Source: Acanthococcus lagerstroemiae
Taxonomy: Eukaryota; Arthropoda; Insecta; Hemiptera; Eriococcidae
NCBI GenBank assembly: GCA_031841125.1
Contig: CM063112.1
Location: 29,476,603 to 29,540,602 of the forward strand
Direction: 5' to 3'
Length of the DNA stretch: 64,000 nt
Program-made: the position numbers and the translations under genes
The notes under the pieces: generated by a model
What the model saw: only the letters and a program-made list of their open reading frames with translations
Told to the model about the DNA's origin: nothing
The model's database searches: none
Shown: one piece after another, positions 1-11,041 of the stretch
Numbering within the stretch: the first letter of the stretch is position 1
How the letters are laid out: each line of letters opens with the position of its first letter

Positions 1-473
1 CTAGAGCTTCTGTAGGGGAATGGCACTTTGGCTTTGTTTACATATTTCGCCCCCATATGTTTGATAAAATTGGTAACAAAAATGAATAATTTTGCGAATT
101 TTTCATCAAATTAACCGAGTTTTTAGCAATTGGCGGTGAAAAGTTGACTATATTATTAAATTTAATGAGAAATAGCGCGTAAAACCGAAATACATATAAT
201 TCAAAATGTTGAGCTACTTACTAGTACAGTTAATTTTCAGATTGTAATGATTCGCGAGAGAATGTTCGAAATTATACATACCAGTGGCTTTATAAAAATG
301 TAAATACCGTTTCTTACAAATTTCATTCTCATCATTTTTCACATAATTCCACTTGTTTTGACATAAACGGAAAAATTTGTTAACTTCTCATTAGACTACA
401 TGTATTTCATTTTGGTTCTCCCCCCCCCCCCCAATACTGATAACGAGCATTCCGGTGACGTCATGTGTCACTA
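1..473. other. AT-rich sequence, no gene seen
   Basis: No reading frame or motif is recognisable. A run of 13 C lies at 420-432. The stretch ends where the left arm of the adjacent foldback element begins. Confidence 0.6.
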
Positions 474-962
474 CCTTATTCGCGTTTGGACGCTAAAGAG
501 TCGCTCTCTGGCGGCCTAATGAAATGCGGCGCGCTGATTGGTGTCTTCGGACAAAAAGATGATCAGTGACAAAAATGTTATACAAAAAACTGAAGTTGGG
601 CACATCTGAAAGGAAATAATAAGGGCTAACATTTTAGTTCTCTTCAGTTCTGCATAAAAAACATATGGAAGATGCCAGAGCTTATTTTATTAGAGGGTAC
701 TATAAATTTTCATCCAGGTATTCTGGATCGCCATTTTGATTCCCAAGTTAGTTCGAGGATTTTCTGACCGCTCGCGACCGTTCGCGAACGGGTGATCAAG
801 GATGTTCGGGCCAGTGGGAAATCAAAATGGCGGTCCATTATACCCGTGTGAAACTATAAAACCTTAATTTTACTTTTATATGTTTTTGCGGTAAAGATAC
901 CCTGATCATCTTTTTGTCCGCGACACTAGCGCATCTACAGGAGTGTCCAAACACCAATAAGA
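474..962. mobile_element. Foldback (palindromic) MITE-like element, about 490 bp
   Basis: The two halves are imperfect inverted copies of each other. The outer arms pair TTCGCGTTTGGACGC (479-493) with GTCCAAACACCAATAA (945-960). Further in, GACAAAAAGATGATCAG (about 550-566) pairs exactly with CTGATCATCTTTTTGTC (902-918). Near the centre, ATCGCCATTTTGATTCCC pairs with GGGAAATCAAAATGGCGGT. The apex has the palindromic GTTCGCGAAC. There is no coding potential. I could not assign a target duplication, so the superfamily is open. Confidence 0.7.
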
Positions 963-1355
963 GGACGGTTTATAGATGAAAGTTTATTTTTTGTTGATTT
1001 TTGCACTAGAGCAAAAAAGTTACTTTTCATGCATACTTTTTTTTACTTTTTAAGCATATTGTTAGTTCACTTCACTGGCGGTTTATAAGCTTCACTTCTT
1101 GCACAGAAAAGTGATCACAAATAAAGCGCTTTTCGAGCATGTAATGAAATAGAATTTTTCATACCAATATTATCGACAATTTCATTACCAATATTAATAT
1201 TTCATTGATACATCAGTATTTTCTTCATTGGTTAAAACAGCCGCAGGAGCATTAATGTAGCACAATAATAACTAATGCGTGATTCGTGATTCTATGAGAT
1301 CTTTTTAGAACACAAATGCGAATGCGTGAAACTGATAATAATGATACTCTGTTTT
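963..1355. other. No gene seen
   Basis: AT-rich sequence with a local direct repeat of TTTCATTACCAATATTA-like words near 1170-1210. The short frames here have no recognisable product. Confidence 0.5.
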
Positions 1356-1378
1356 CTAACAACCAGGGATGTTTGTTT

Positions 1379-1660
1379 ATGTCTACATTTTGGTGTAAAC
1401 AAATGTGGACAATGTGTAGAAAGCAGACAAAAGTAGATAATGTAAACAATTCCGAAAACGATAAAAAAGAGCTAATATACATATATAATCAGTTAATCAC
1501 AAATTCAAATAAACCAAATTTAGTTTCTTTGACTTATTCACAGTTAAGAGGTCGTTGGATATACTTACATAATAAATTGTCTTCTTCAAAATCAAGAAAA
1601 TTAACACACGTATATCATTCATTAAAGTTAATTGATAAAAATTGTACAGATGATTACTAA
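1379..1660 (+). CDS. Small open frame inside the hAT-like element, unknown product
   Basis: The frame is also open upstream of the element, but the ATG at 1379 is the first inside it and gives 93 residues ending ...CTDDY. The protein is rich in Lys, Asn and Ser, with the stretch LTYSQLRGRWIYLHNKL in the middle. I do not recognise a domain, and there is no signal peptide or membrane segment. It could be a captured exon, the remains of a transposase N-terminus, or a chance frame in AT-rich DNA. No function is proposed. Confidence 0.25.
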   Translation: MSTFWCKQMWTMCRKQTKVDNVNNSENDKKELIYIYNQLITNSNKPNLVSLTYSQLRGRWIYLHNKLSSSKSRKLTHVYHSLKLIDKNCTDDY

Positions 1661-1755
1661 CTGTATTTTTATTTTAATAGTATTAAAATATTAAAACAAT
1701 TAATTTTACTTTGTTGACACTTGTGTACATTTGTGTACACTTTAGATTTATCTAC

Positions 1756-1845
1756 ACTGTCTACATCACATTATCTACATGTAGACAAATGTATTTGTCT
1801 ACTGTCTACATCACATTATCTACATGTAGACAAATGTATTTGTCT
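1756..1845. repeat. Two perfect 45-bp tandem units in the hAT subterminal region
   Basis: Positions 1756-1800 and 1801-1845 are identical. Each unit contains CTACATGTAG, a perfect palindrome, and ACAAATGTATTTGT, a perfect palindrome. The identity suggests a recent duplication of the subterminal binding region. Confidence 0.9.
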
Positions 1846-2061
1846 ACACAGATTTGTCTACACCACAACATCCCTGCTTACAACCTCAAGTGTAGCTTGT
1901 GGAGAAAGTCCTCATTTCTTTATTGGCAAAGGGATGTATCTCTATTTGTGGCAATATATCTAAATAACAACTAAAGAACAAAGGTATTTATAAGAAAATT
2001 CATTTTACTGTCAAACTCTCCGCTGAAAAGTGATATATGGGAATACTCCTCTGTCTACCGA

Positions 2062-2268
2062 CTACCGGCTGCCACACTCCATGATGGACGCGATTTGAGA
2101 TTCACAATTGCACAGTGGACTTTTTGAGGATTCGCGCCGCCTATGCACTGTTCTTTCAGGGCGCTGTATCCTGTCGCGGTCCAGCAGAGTGCGCACATTC
2201 CATGCTCCTATTCTCATTCCTCCTCTGCAACGCTTCCTAAACTTCCTGAAGATCGGTGCATCCCCCAC
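2062..2268 (-). pseudogene. LINE endonuclease N-terminal fragment (RTE-type)
   Basis: On the minus strand a 68-residue frame contains MRIGAWNVRTLLDRD (about residues 18-32, near 2173-2217). This matches the start of apurinic-type (APE) endonucleases of non-LTR retrotransposons, where the Asn of the xWNVRTL motif is a catalytic-site residue. Only the first strand of the domain is present, and the frame stops soon after. The retrotransposon is therefore a scrap that lacks its RT. GC-rich minus-strand sequence upstream, to about 2800, may be its 5' region, including a frame at 2490-2702 without a recognisable domain. Confidence 0.55.
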
Positions 2269-2800
2269 CCGGAAATTCGATTGGGGGCTATTTTACTTCC
2301 GGAGTGTTTTACATCGATTCCAGGACTCATATTAATTGCTTGAGCGGACGGAGATTTGCGCATAGAGGTCCACGGTACCATTGCGCCGACTGTACCATGG
2401 TTCCACAACAACGAATGCGCGTGTTCAATGGCAAAACAAGGTCACGACGATTGGGCGGCATTGTTGTTTACGTGGGAAAGGGCAGTAGCCTAACTAACTA
2501 GGGCTTGGAGCGCCGCCGTTGTTTGACTGCTCGAGCCGTTACGTCGCCACCCCTGGAGTAGGTGGCCTGTCCCTGCCCGTACGCGGTCCAGCCAGATCAT
2601 TTCCTTGATTGCATTAAGTACTTGCCCTGACTGAACCCCCCCATACACTCTTCTGTCAGCCGACCTAACTTCCCTCTGAGATTGGTTACCACAGCCTTTC
2701 ATTAGGTTGCTCAGCTTTAAAGGGTCACCATGTGAAGGCGAGTGCGGGGTAGGAGTGGAGAGGCTGGAGGCGTCGCTGGTGACCCTATGTTCGTATCACA
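2269..2800 (-). other. GC-rich stretch, possible 5' region of the LINE fragment
   Basis: This is much more GC-rich than the surroundings and continuous with the endonuclease scrap. The ends of the stretch share GGTGACCCT (2777-2785) and AGGGTCACC (2720-2728) as a short inverted repeat. Assignment to the same retrotransposon is inferred from contiguity and composition only. Confidence 0.3.
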
Positions 2801-3499
2801 CTCCTTTTTTAGCGGTCTGAAAGACTATTTCCCTCTCAAATTAGTACAATATGTTCTGCCTGTATGTCGATTTTTCCCCCAGTCGATCTTCAATTGAATT
2901 GCTAGTCAAAAAACCATTTTTTTTTTTCATATCTTATAATTCAAATTATAACTGATCGAATTCTTCAAAATCACTTCTTCGCGCACTTTCCCTTTCTTTT
3001 TGAAAAGTCACACATACTTTAAAATACATGAGAGCTTTATTGGTATCTATACTCCGTATTTTATAGACATCTTTTTCCTATCAGAAATTCTGAAATAAAT
3101 TATTCCGATCTACAATCTAAAGAATTTAATTTTTAATAGGAATAGGAGTATTGAGAATACTGCTGATAACGACATACCCAGTGCTGCCAGATTGAAAACG
3201 TTAAAAATCCGCATTTTCTTCAATAAATTGATAATGACATTGACTTCAACTCACCTGTAACAAAGGAGAAAAAATCATCAATTAGTGATAATTACTCGGA
3301 TTTCCCATGCTGACACACTGATCGCTGTCAACCTGTCAACCTTCAACTTCCTGCTCGACGCTTCGCGTCTTGTTTTCCATCAATCTAAGATCTTCATTCT
3401 TTCTAGATAAAATCTATATTTTTTGATTTCGTCGATTTTCTAGAGCGGTGTTCATTTTGCACTTTTTAAAATTGAAAGTCGCATTTTGAGACACAAATG
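2801..3499. other. No gene seen
   Basis: AT-rich, non-repetitive by eye, with no long frame and no recognisable motif. Confidence 0.5.
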
Positions 3500-3992
3500 C
3501 GGGTTCGATAAAACGTTACGGGGGCCCGTTAAGGGGAGAGCGTTACTGGTTTTCGCTCAAGTATACCCAGTAGTAAAAGCATATAAAATGCTAAGACCCC
3601 GACGTCTCTGAGGTAATGCTCGAAAGGGCGCTGGCTTCGTGTCGGGGGAGCGTGTCGAGGGGGGCGTTACGGTTTTCGCTCCAGTATACCCCAGGCTGGA
3701 AGAAATAAATTTCCATGGAAATGTATAAACACTTACGGGGGGCCTGTTAAGGAGGAGTGTTACGATTTTCACTCAAGTATACCCAGTAGTATGACGTCAT
3801 AGTAACAAGAGCGTTATGGTGGGGGCTGTAACGGGGGGAGCGTTACGGCTTTCGCTCAAGTATACCCAGTAGTATGACGTCATAGTAACAGGAGCGTTAC
3901 GGGGAACCGTAGCGAGAGGGCCGTTACGAGGGGAACGTTACGGTTTTCGTTCAAGTATACCCAGTAGTAAAAGCATATAAAATGCTAAAATC
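3500..3992 (+). repeat. Tandem array of 5 diverged units (GTTACGGTTTTCGCTCAAGTA)
   Basis: The phrase GTTACGGTTTTCGCTCAAGT followed by ATACCC(AGTAGTA) recurs near 3543, 3666, 3759, 3842 and 3937, with periods of about 80-125 bp. Two units continue into TGACGTCATAGTAACA. Two others continue into AAAGCATATAAAATGCTAA. G-rich linkers of GGGG(A/C)GCGTTAC type separate them. An inverted copy of the same family lies at about 11.2-12.0 kb. Confidence 0.8.
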
Positions 3993-4520
3993 CGCACCCG
4001 TTTTATCCGACTTTAAATACTCATAAAACCCAACAAAATTGAAAAATTGAAGCAGACAACTACAAAACACACTATAATCAGCAAAAACATCACTAGACTT
4101 TTTGAAATGTGGAAAAAACACTAGACTTACTATTATGGCCCCGCTGTGAATGACCGATGTTCTATCTCACATCGCCTTATATAGCGATTTTTGACATGGG
4201 AAAACGGCTCCCTGGTTGGTCGGTGTAGAATGTGGAGAACAGTGTTGACTTATACGCGGTTACAAAATTCTCTTTTGCTGATACTTCAGGCTGTATGTTA
4301 GTTACTGCAGATGGCCTCGCAATACTATTTAAAATGTGATAGTCGGGTTCATATGTTTTCAGTTCAGATCAAATGGTGCATTGGTTGTTATAAACTTTTA
4401 TTTGCGAAAGGATTCCCTCCACTGTCTGTTTGGTTACGACTTACATGTTTCTCAAATATTTTAGGCACAAATATTTGCACATATAGAGTTATACTGAGGG
4501 CACTTTCGTGTGACATAAGG
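3993..4520. other. No gene seen
   Basis: A 73-codon frame at 4311-4532 runs into the neighbouring MITE and has no recognisable domain, so I do not call it a gene. Confidence 0.5.
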
Positions 4521-4528
4521 TGTCTTAA

Positions 4529-4732
4529 CTAGAGCGCAACCGAGGGGGAGCTAGGAGGCTATAGCTCCCTCCCAAAAAAATTGAAAAAATTTCAAAATTA
4601 ATTCATGGAAATAGGCAGGTACCAAATCAGGTAGGTGTATACCTAACAAATTGAGTTTTCACCCCTGCCCAAGTTTTTTTTTTCTCAATTCTAATGCTAG
4701 CCCCCAACAAAGAAGTTCTGGTTGCACCCTTG
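4529..4732. mobile_element. hAT-type MITE, 204 bp, perfect 8-bp target duplication
   Basis: TGTCTTAA flanks the element on both sides (4521-4528 and 4733-4740). The termini are imperfect inverted repeats, CTAGAGCGCAACC on the left and GGTTGCACCCTTG on the right (10 of 13 pairs). The interior is AT-rich and non-coding. An 8-bp duplication points to hAT. Confidence 0.75.
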
Positions 4733-4740
4733 TGTCTTAA

Positions 4741-5600
4741 TATGGCCAGGTTCCTAGTATGGCCATTTGCATTAGTTAATTGCCGGAATAACAACGCCGT
4801 ATGATGATGGGTAGGTGCAAAGTCATATAAATGGGTAGGGGGCTCACGTAACCGACAATGCAGCTAGATTTTGGAGGGAAAAAAAATCAAATCCCGGCAA
4901 CTGGCCGATGCCCATATTAGGACACTTAAACTTTATTTATTCGTCTCACGTGAATAATTCAGCAGCAATATTTTTAGTAAAATAAAATTTTCAAATCATA
5001 GGAAGACTTTTCAAAACTGGCGCAAGCTTTCTAAGAATTTTGTTTACATCCATGTTCATGTTTGGATTAAAAAATATTTGAAAGTATCATACGCAATCGG
5101 ATAGTGATTAAAATGAGCCGCAGTTTTGATAATATAATATAATGATGATGATGTGGTGGAAGATATCACAGAATAAAATGTTTCGTCATTCTTAGAAGTT
5201 ACTAGTCATTTCAGTACCGTGTTTGGTGAATGATACGGGCAGTTCATGGCTTAGAAATTGGTTTTCTCGTTAGAATGTTTTTCCCCATTCGAGATTAAAT
5301 ATTAAACACCAGGATTATGACTTGTTCCTCATAATAACCCGTATGCTCAATACAATTCGGTCAATTTGAATTAATTCCTTCTACAGTTTCGAGTCGCAAA
5401 AGTAACTCAGAACTGAAATGCCTCTGCGAAATATCTGCATCGATATACTCTTGGAGGGTGATTCCGACCCCCCTGACTTACCGAAATAAACTTTTAACGT
5501 AAATTTGTTACAATATCAAAAACTTTTCGCTCTTTCAGCTCGTTAACGGTATTTTTACGGGAGAGTATTGTGATGATTGGAATATTTTCTATAACTTTCA
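4741..5600. other. No gene seen
   Basis: AT-rich sequence with a short GATGATGATG run near 5144. No coding or RNA signal was recognised. Confidence 0.5.
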
Positions 5601-7000
5601 ATTGTGTTTTTCCAAAACTACAAGGACTGTGAGCTATAATTTATTCCTCCCTGTCGATATTGTAGATACGCTGATAAATTTAAGAGACGCTGTCGGCACA
5701 ACGAAAATGTTGCAAGCCTTATTTCTTTTGCCTGTCTTTCAATTTGAAATTTTAGTTTCAAGCTGAAAACCCCACTCCTAATAATTAAGACTGTTTGCAG
5801 AGTTGTTGTATTCATTTTTTTTCTTTTGCTAGGCGATCTCATAATTTTAGTTTTAGGGAAAGGTCCTCCCCTCCCCCAATTATTTGAAATCGTAGAACAG
5901 TTGGTAATTCAGTAATTGCAGTAGGCAAAATTACAAAGTTGCATTTTTATTTTTTGTGATTTGACGTTTATTTTGAAATTTAGTTTTCAGTTAGAAAAAC
6001 CACACCCTCAATTATCTGAAATGTTCAAGATTTTCAAGAGCTGTCAAGTTCTTTTCTTTCTCGACGATATAGATATTTAGTTTTTAGTAAGAGAACACTC
6101 CCTTGCTCTCACGCCATAATTTGAATTATACCTTGTAAATTTAAGACACAGTTATAAGAATTGAAAAGGTTGCGAGTCTTATTAAATTCTTTTTTTTTTT
6201 TTCTTTTGCTAGATGATCTCAAAATTGTAGTGTTCTGTGAAGAAACAGCACATTCCACCTCCGCCATAATTCGCAGTTCTAGAAGAGTAAGGGAAATTAA
6301 TTCAAAATGTTGCAGGCCTTATTATTATTATTATTATTATTATTATTTTTTTTGCTCAACGTTCATTCAAGAATTTTAGTTTTTAGTTGGGGCCCCCTCC
6401 CCTGTAACTTTAAATTGTAACCGAATCTGTCAATCTAGGAGCTACAGTTAGCAAAACTTGAGAATTTTGCAAGATGTTTTTTCCTTTGCTTGACGAGTTT
6501 GAAATTTTAGTATTGAGTAGCAAAGAACTGAAAATTTTCAAACAGGGTTAAATTTAGTTCTTAGTTTCGTTCAACTATCTTGAAAACTTTAGTTTTCAGT
6601 TGAAATCACATTCTCCTTTCATCTCCTCAAAAAATTCTAGAATTGTTGGTAGATTTAGGAGATGTAGTTGGAAAAATTAAAAATGTAACAAGCTTTTTTA
6701 TATTATTTATTTTTTAACACGACGTTTATTTTGAAATTTTAGTTGTAAGTTGGAAATACTCGTACTACCACTTCTCAAAATTCAAAATTTCTCAAGAATT
6801 GATAAATTCAGTACTTGTAGTTGGCAAAATTAAAAATATCGCAAGCCTCTTTTTGCTTGATTATTTTTTAAATTTTAATAATTTCAAGTTGGAAAATTAC
6901 CTTCTTCTCATAATTAACAATTTTTTAAGAGTGTTTAAATTTACCATTTCTTCTGCTCGACGATTTAAAAATTTTAATTTTCAGCTGGGCTACTATAAAT
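5600..7000. repeat. Degenerate tandem array, unit roughly 120-150 bp
   Basis: A recurring layout is visible: (G)TTGC(A/G)AG(C/T)CTTATT, then a T-rich run, then TTTTGCT(A/T)GACGAT, then TTGAAATTTTAGTTTTCAGTT, then a C-rich patch (CCTCCCCT). Examples start near 5709, 5935, 6168, 6310, 6470, 6690 and 6840. The units are strongly diverged and of uneven length, which indicates an old satellite. The frames at 6161-6379 and 6799-7002 fall inside it and are not genes. Confidence 0.65.
6319..6347. repeat. (TTA)n microsatellite
   Basis: About nine uninterrupted TTA/ATT triplets lie inside one unit of the degenerate array. Confidence 0.9.
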
Positions 7001-7319
7001 AAAATGTTGATGTTTACTCAATTCTCCGAGTAGAGGAAGGGAAAGAGGCAAAAAGTTTGGTGTAATATTTGAAATCGAAAACCACAATGTTGGTTTTCAG
7101 AGGGGGGAGGCAAATTCAGTTCATTCGTGCAGGTGGGTGTGCAGGCGGTGGGTTCTTTGGATTATGGAGTTTCCGATTTCACTTCCACTCGAAAATACTT
7201 TAGACGTTACTGACTTTGGATGCACGTTATCAAAAAACAGTTTTCTTCTATTTTTTATTTTTAAATAAATCTGCATTCAAATGACCCGGTCAAATAACAT
7301 TAATAAAAGAGAAAAAATT

Positions 7320-8750
7320 TTGGAGGGGCGGGAGACAAAAATTGAAAATTCAAGTCGACAAGATATAAAAGAAAATAAGGTTTCTTGATTTTCAAAATAA
7401 AAATTAACGAGAAAAAATAATTTGTAAAACTAATTCTCTAAATGTCTCGTGAATCCTTGTCTCCGAAATCTTTCAAGGCATCTATTCGCAACTTCCAGAG
7501 TAATTTTTCAATTTTTCGCTGTTTGTTTTGGTGGAGGAGGAGGAGGGAGGGGGTACAAAAATCAATAATTCAACAAGAAAAAAAGAGAAAAATAATTTCC
7601 TTACTCAAGACACCTATTCACATATTTATAGCTTGGCGAAGAATTTTTCAATTCTTTATCATTGTCTTTATTTGGGGGGGGGGGAGAAGGGAGGATGAAA
7701 CCTTATACCCTTACCCCAATTCTTGAGGAGCGCAAAAATTAAACATCTGAGTCGACACGAGTTAGAAAAAATATAAAAGAAAATTTTATTTCTGAAAATT
7801 GAAGTTGATAGAAGAAAAGCTTGCAGAACTCCAAAAATCTTGTAATTCTCTGAGAATGTTTCGTAAATCTTGTCTCTGAAATCTCTCGAGGCATCTACTT
7901 ACAACTTGCTGAATAATATTTCAATTTTATCGTTCAGTTTTTGGGAGTTACAAATGACGTTCTATACCCTCCCCCCTCCTAATTTCCCCTCATTTCTGGA
8001 AGTACAGATACTAAAAATTTGACAAATCTATATATAAAAAAAGTGTAAATTAAGATTTCTTATTTCCCAAAAGTAGAGTTAATAAAAAAAGAAACGCTTG
8101 TGAGACTCTAAAAAGCTTGTAATTCTCTAAATGTCTCGCAAATATCTTATCTCTAAAATCTTTCAACTTGCGGAATAATTTTTCAATTTCCCCCCATTTT
8201 TTGGGATGGATGGGGCGGGGGGGGGGAGTACAAAAATTAAAGATTTAAGTTAACAAGAAAAACAAAAGAAAAAAATTCTAATTTCTTAAGTGTGAAGGTA
8301 GCACGAAGGAAATATTAGTAAATTTCCAAAAATTTGTAACTTTTTAAAAATTTAGAAAATCTTGTCCCTGAAAGCTTTCAAGATGTCTATTTACAACTCG
8401 CTGAATAATTTTCCGATTCCCCCAATCTTTGAGCGGTACAAATAATACTCTGTACCCCCTCCTATTCTTTCAAATTCTTGGGGGGTGGACTACAAAAATT
8501 TAAAAAATTTCGTATTTTTCTAAAGAGGAGGTAACACGAAAAATGTATAATTCTCTTAAAGTTCAGTAAATTTCGTTTCTGAAATCTCTCAGAGCTTCCA
8601 GTTACAACTTGCTGAATAATTTTTCAAATTTTCGTTAAATATTTGGGTGGTGGTACAAATGATAATCTGCACTCTCTCTTTCCAAATCCTTAGGAGGGTA
8701 CAAAAATTAAGAATTCAAGTCTACAAGAAATGAAACTGAAAGATGTTTTA
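7320..8750. repeat. Second degenerate tandem array, unit roughly 210-270 bp
   Basis: Units carry GTCTC(T)GAAATCTTTCAAGGC, then ACTTGCTGAATAATTTTTC, then a G-rich or C-rich block (TTTTTGGG(A/T)GG) and GTACAAAAATTAA. Core positions are near 7443, 7859, 8131, 8351 and 8564. A displaced unit lies at 9200-9310, beyond the inserted inverted-terminus sequence. The poly-G runs near 7675 and 8217 belong to the units. Confidence 0.7.
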
Positions 8751-8772
8751 TTGTATAAAAGTGTCAGTCAAT

Positions 8773-8880
8773 CAGGTGCCGTATCAGTTGCCGAATGTTG
8801 GCGGTCGCGATTTCTGACGCACGACTTTCCTGAGCAGGGTTAGTCGGGGTAGTTTGCCATTGCTATCCCCACGGTTTGTT
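8773..8880 (+). repeat. Left member of an inverted-terminus pair (CAGGTGCCGTA)
   Basis: Roughly 95 bp starting CAGGTGCCGTATCAGTTGCC are an inverted, about 80 percent identical copy of 10465-10559. Shared blocks include GTCGGGGTAGTTT and GATGTTGGCG (as GAATGTTGGCG here). This sequence interrupts the second tandem array. Confidence 0.75.
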
Positions 8881-9194
8881 GCGTTAGAGTTTTCCTTCTC
8901 TGTGCCGAAGAGTGTGCAGCCGCAGTTCACTTACTAGTCACGTGTTTGCACGACGTTGAGTAAGCTGTCCAGACGTGCACACGACAGTCTCAATCGTTCA
9001 GATCTGGTGGTAACACGCCCTGTAATTGTAATGTCTTGTTCGTTCGAACTGGCGGGGTTACAGGACACGTGATCTTTCCCCCTCGATTGATACTGTAGTC
9101 GCTGTGTTCGCTAGGATGATAGTGGGGATGTTCGAATACCACTAGTTTTTCGGCGTTGGTGGAACCAAAAAAGTCTTACAAATCTCCAAATATA

Positions 9195-9330
9195 TCGTAA
9201 TTTTCTGAAAATTTCGTACATCTAGTCTCTGAGATCTCTTAAGGGCTATTTGCATCTTAATTTTTTTCAATTTTCCCCCAATTTTTGGGACGGTACAAAT
9301 GGTACTCTGTTACATCTCCTATTTTCAGGG
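9195..9330. repeat. Displaced unit of the second tandem array
   Basis: It has the phrases CTAGTCTCTGAGATCTCTTAAGG and CCCAATTTTTGGGACGGTACA of the 7.3-8.75 kb array. This shows that the sequence at about 8755-9170 was inserted into the array. Confidence 0.6.
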
Positions 9331-9339
9331 GGTATGGTG

Positions 9340-10460
9340 TACCCCTGTATCTCTCCGTTCTGACGCTGCTGTTTCGAATCACTCTGAGTACACTGTACAA
9401 TTGAACTTACGCAACATTCTGTACAATAATTACGTTTATTTTCCGGTCGTCTGTCTGTCTCTTCTAAGTGTGACATCTTTCATACGATAAGTTTATTTAC
9501 CCGCATCCAGACACCAGCCACGTTCAATATTCGCTGAGAAAGACCTCTATTGTGGAAATTGGCTGACCATAATGAAAATTTAATCTGCTGCGCTCGACCT
9601 CGAGAACGATAACCGTTCATTTCACAATCGATCCCACATTCACGGCGCGGCGATCAAAACGGAAACTCATCGTGCGGATCGGCAGATAAGACCGGACGGA
9701 AACGACCGAAGCAATGTCTCAATTACGCCGCGTCTAAATGACCCGTCCAGAATTTCAATGATAACGCCGATTCTGAGCACAATGTAAGGAAATACATAGC
9801 TGTGTATTCGAGTCGGACAGTAACGAGAGGAATAAAGATGTCGTCAAGTTCACCGACATAAAATGTTAAAGGCTATATCGTAAATCCGTGACGTAAGCTT
9901 GTCAACACTTTAGTATCGCTGCGAATTGGAGGAATCTAAATTAATTTCTGACCTTTTATATGTAGTTTACGAGTGCCGACTTCAACGGCTCGGTTGCTGG
10001 TACCTTTTTTCCCCTTCAAAATGTAAGATTCGTACCGAGCCACTGAGATACTATCGGATTCCCAATCTTTAAATAAGTCGGCAAATCTGGAAATCTTCCT
10101 CAGACGTAGGCAAATCTGTAGATTGTTACCTACTTCTCAACTCATTAACAAAAGCCAGCACAGCCAGAGATTTTTACCAAGTGTCGGGTCATAACTTGGA
10201 AACTTTTTCCGTTTCTGTGGCAGGATGGTTTTAAGCGTTTTTCATGAGGACTATCTTCACTAGCGGTACTAGAGCACCTGGAAACACCCGAGTACAGACA
10301 TTCGCCATTTTGAGTCGCTTGGTGCCCAAAGATTCACAATTCGACACACACGGCACGTTCCGTGTAGTGAATAAATGGTGAATCGTCGGATAAGTACCAG
10401 AAATGAATCAATTAATTGAACATCGCCCAAATATTTTTTCTATTAGTAATCCAAATCTTG
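9340..10460. other. CpG-richer single-copy-looking sequence, no gene recognised
   Basis: This block lies between the CAGGTG inverted termini and has higher complexity and more CpG than its surroundings. No frame over about 70 codons has a recognisable product. The phrase GCACCTGGAAACACCCGAGT occurs at about 10271-10290 and again near 10696. Confidence 0.4.
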
Positions 10461-10464
10461 GGGA

Positions 10465-10559
10465 AAGCTACGGTAAACTACCCCGACTACATCTGCCCAG
10501 GAAAACCGCGTGTCAGAAACCGTGATCGCCAACATCCGGCAACGGGTACGGCGCACCTG
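10465..10559 (-). repeat. Right member of an inverted-terminus pair (ends GCACCTG)
   Basis: Read on the minus strand it begins CAGGTGCGCCGTACCCGTTG and follows the 8773 copy for about 95 bp. The two may be the ends of one 1.79-kb element (8773-10559) or two separate solo ends. A unit of the outer tandem array lies between them, which favours a more complex history. No clear target duplication is visible. Confidence 0.7.
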
Positions 10560-10797
10560 ATGTGAATTCAAATTTACGAAGTTATTACTCAACAATGGCT
10601 GATCCAGGGAGAAAAAACTCAAAATGTGTAAGAATACATCTTACCCTAGTTCTCCTCCTCAGTACTTGGATCATTTTTCGCACTTGCGATGTTCAAGCAC
10701 CTGGAAACACCCGAGTTTACATGTAGGGACAAATGTTGTTTTGTGACACCTATTGTAAAGTGACACAGGGTGTCTAACTCGAGTATTAATAGCGCTA

Positions 10798-11041
10798 CCA
10801 GAGGCGGACTTAGGTATTTTGCGCTCAAGGCTAATGAAAGATTTGCGCCGCAAACCAGAAATTTTTTGAAAAAAGAAGAGTAAACATTTTTTTTTGCTCG
10901 CTTCGCTTTCAATTCACCTTGTTGCACTGAAATTATTTTTCTTCTTTATTTTTTCCTTTTTGTCCCTCTAAAAATTTTGTGCCGCTCAAATTTTGTGCCG
11001 AGGCTTCAGCCTAGTCAGCCTTATGGGAAGTCTGGCTCTGG
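10798..11041. mobile_element. CCAGAG-ended MITE, 244 bp
   Basis: The left end CCAGAGGCGGACTTA is inverted at the right end (AAGTCTGGCTCTGG). GCGCTA directly flanks both ends (10792-10797 and 11042-11047). The interior is AT-rich with GTGCCGCTCAAATTTTGTGCC-type words. Related wording occurs at about 58.51-58.65 kb. A 6-bp duplication is unusual for hAT, so the superfamily is uncertain. Confidence 0.7.

Larger units (their letters stand above)
1364..1876. mobile_element. Small hAT-like element with 8-bp target duplication
   Basis: The element starts CAGGGATGTTTG at 1364 and ends in the inverted form CAACATCCCTG at 1876. It is flanked by near-identical octamers, CTAACAAC (1356-1363) and CTTACAAC (1877-1884). 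Terminal CAGGG and an 8-bp duplication are typical of the hAT superfamily. Subterminal GTCTACA/TGTAGAC words are dense at both ends, as expected for transposase-binding repeats. At 513 bp it is far too short for a transposase, so it is nonautonomous, but it carries one small open frame. Confidence 0.8.

Noticed and set aside
1711..1974. Overlapping frames with repeated YITLSTCRQM words
   Set aside because: They translate the 45-bp tandem duplication and cross the hAT terminus.
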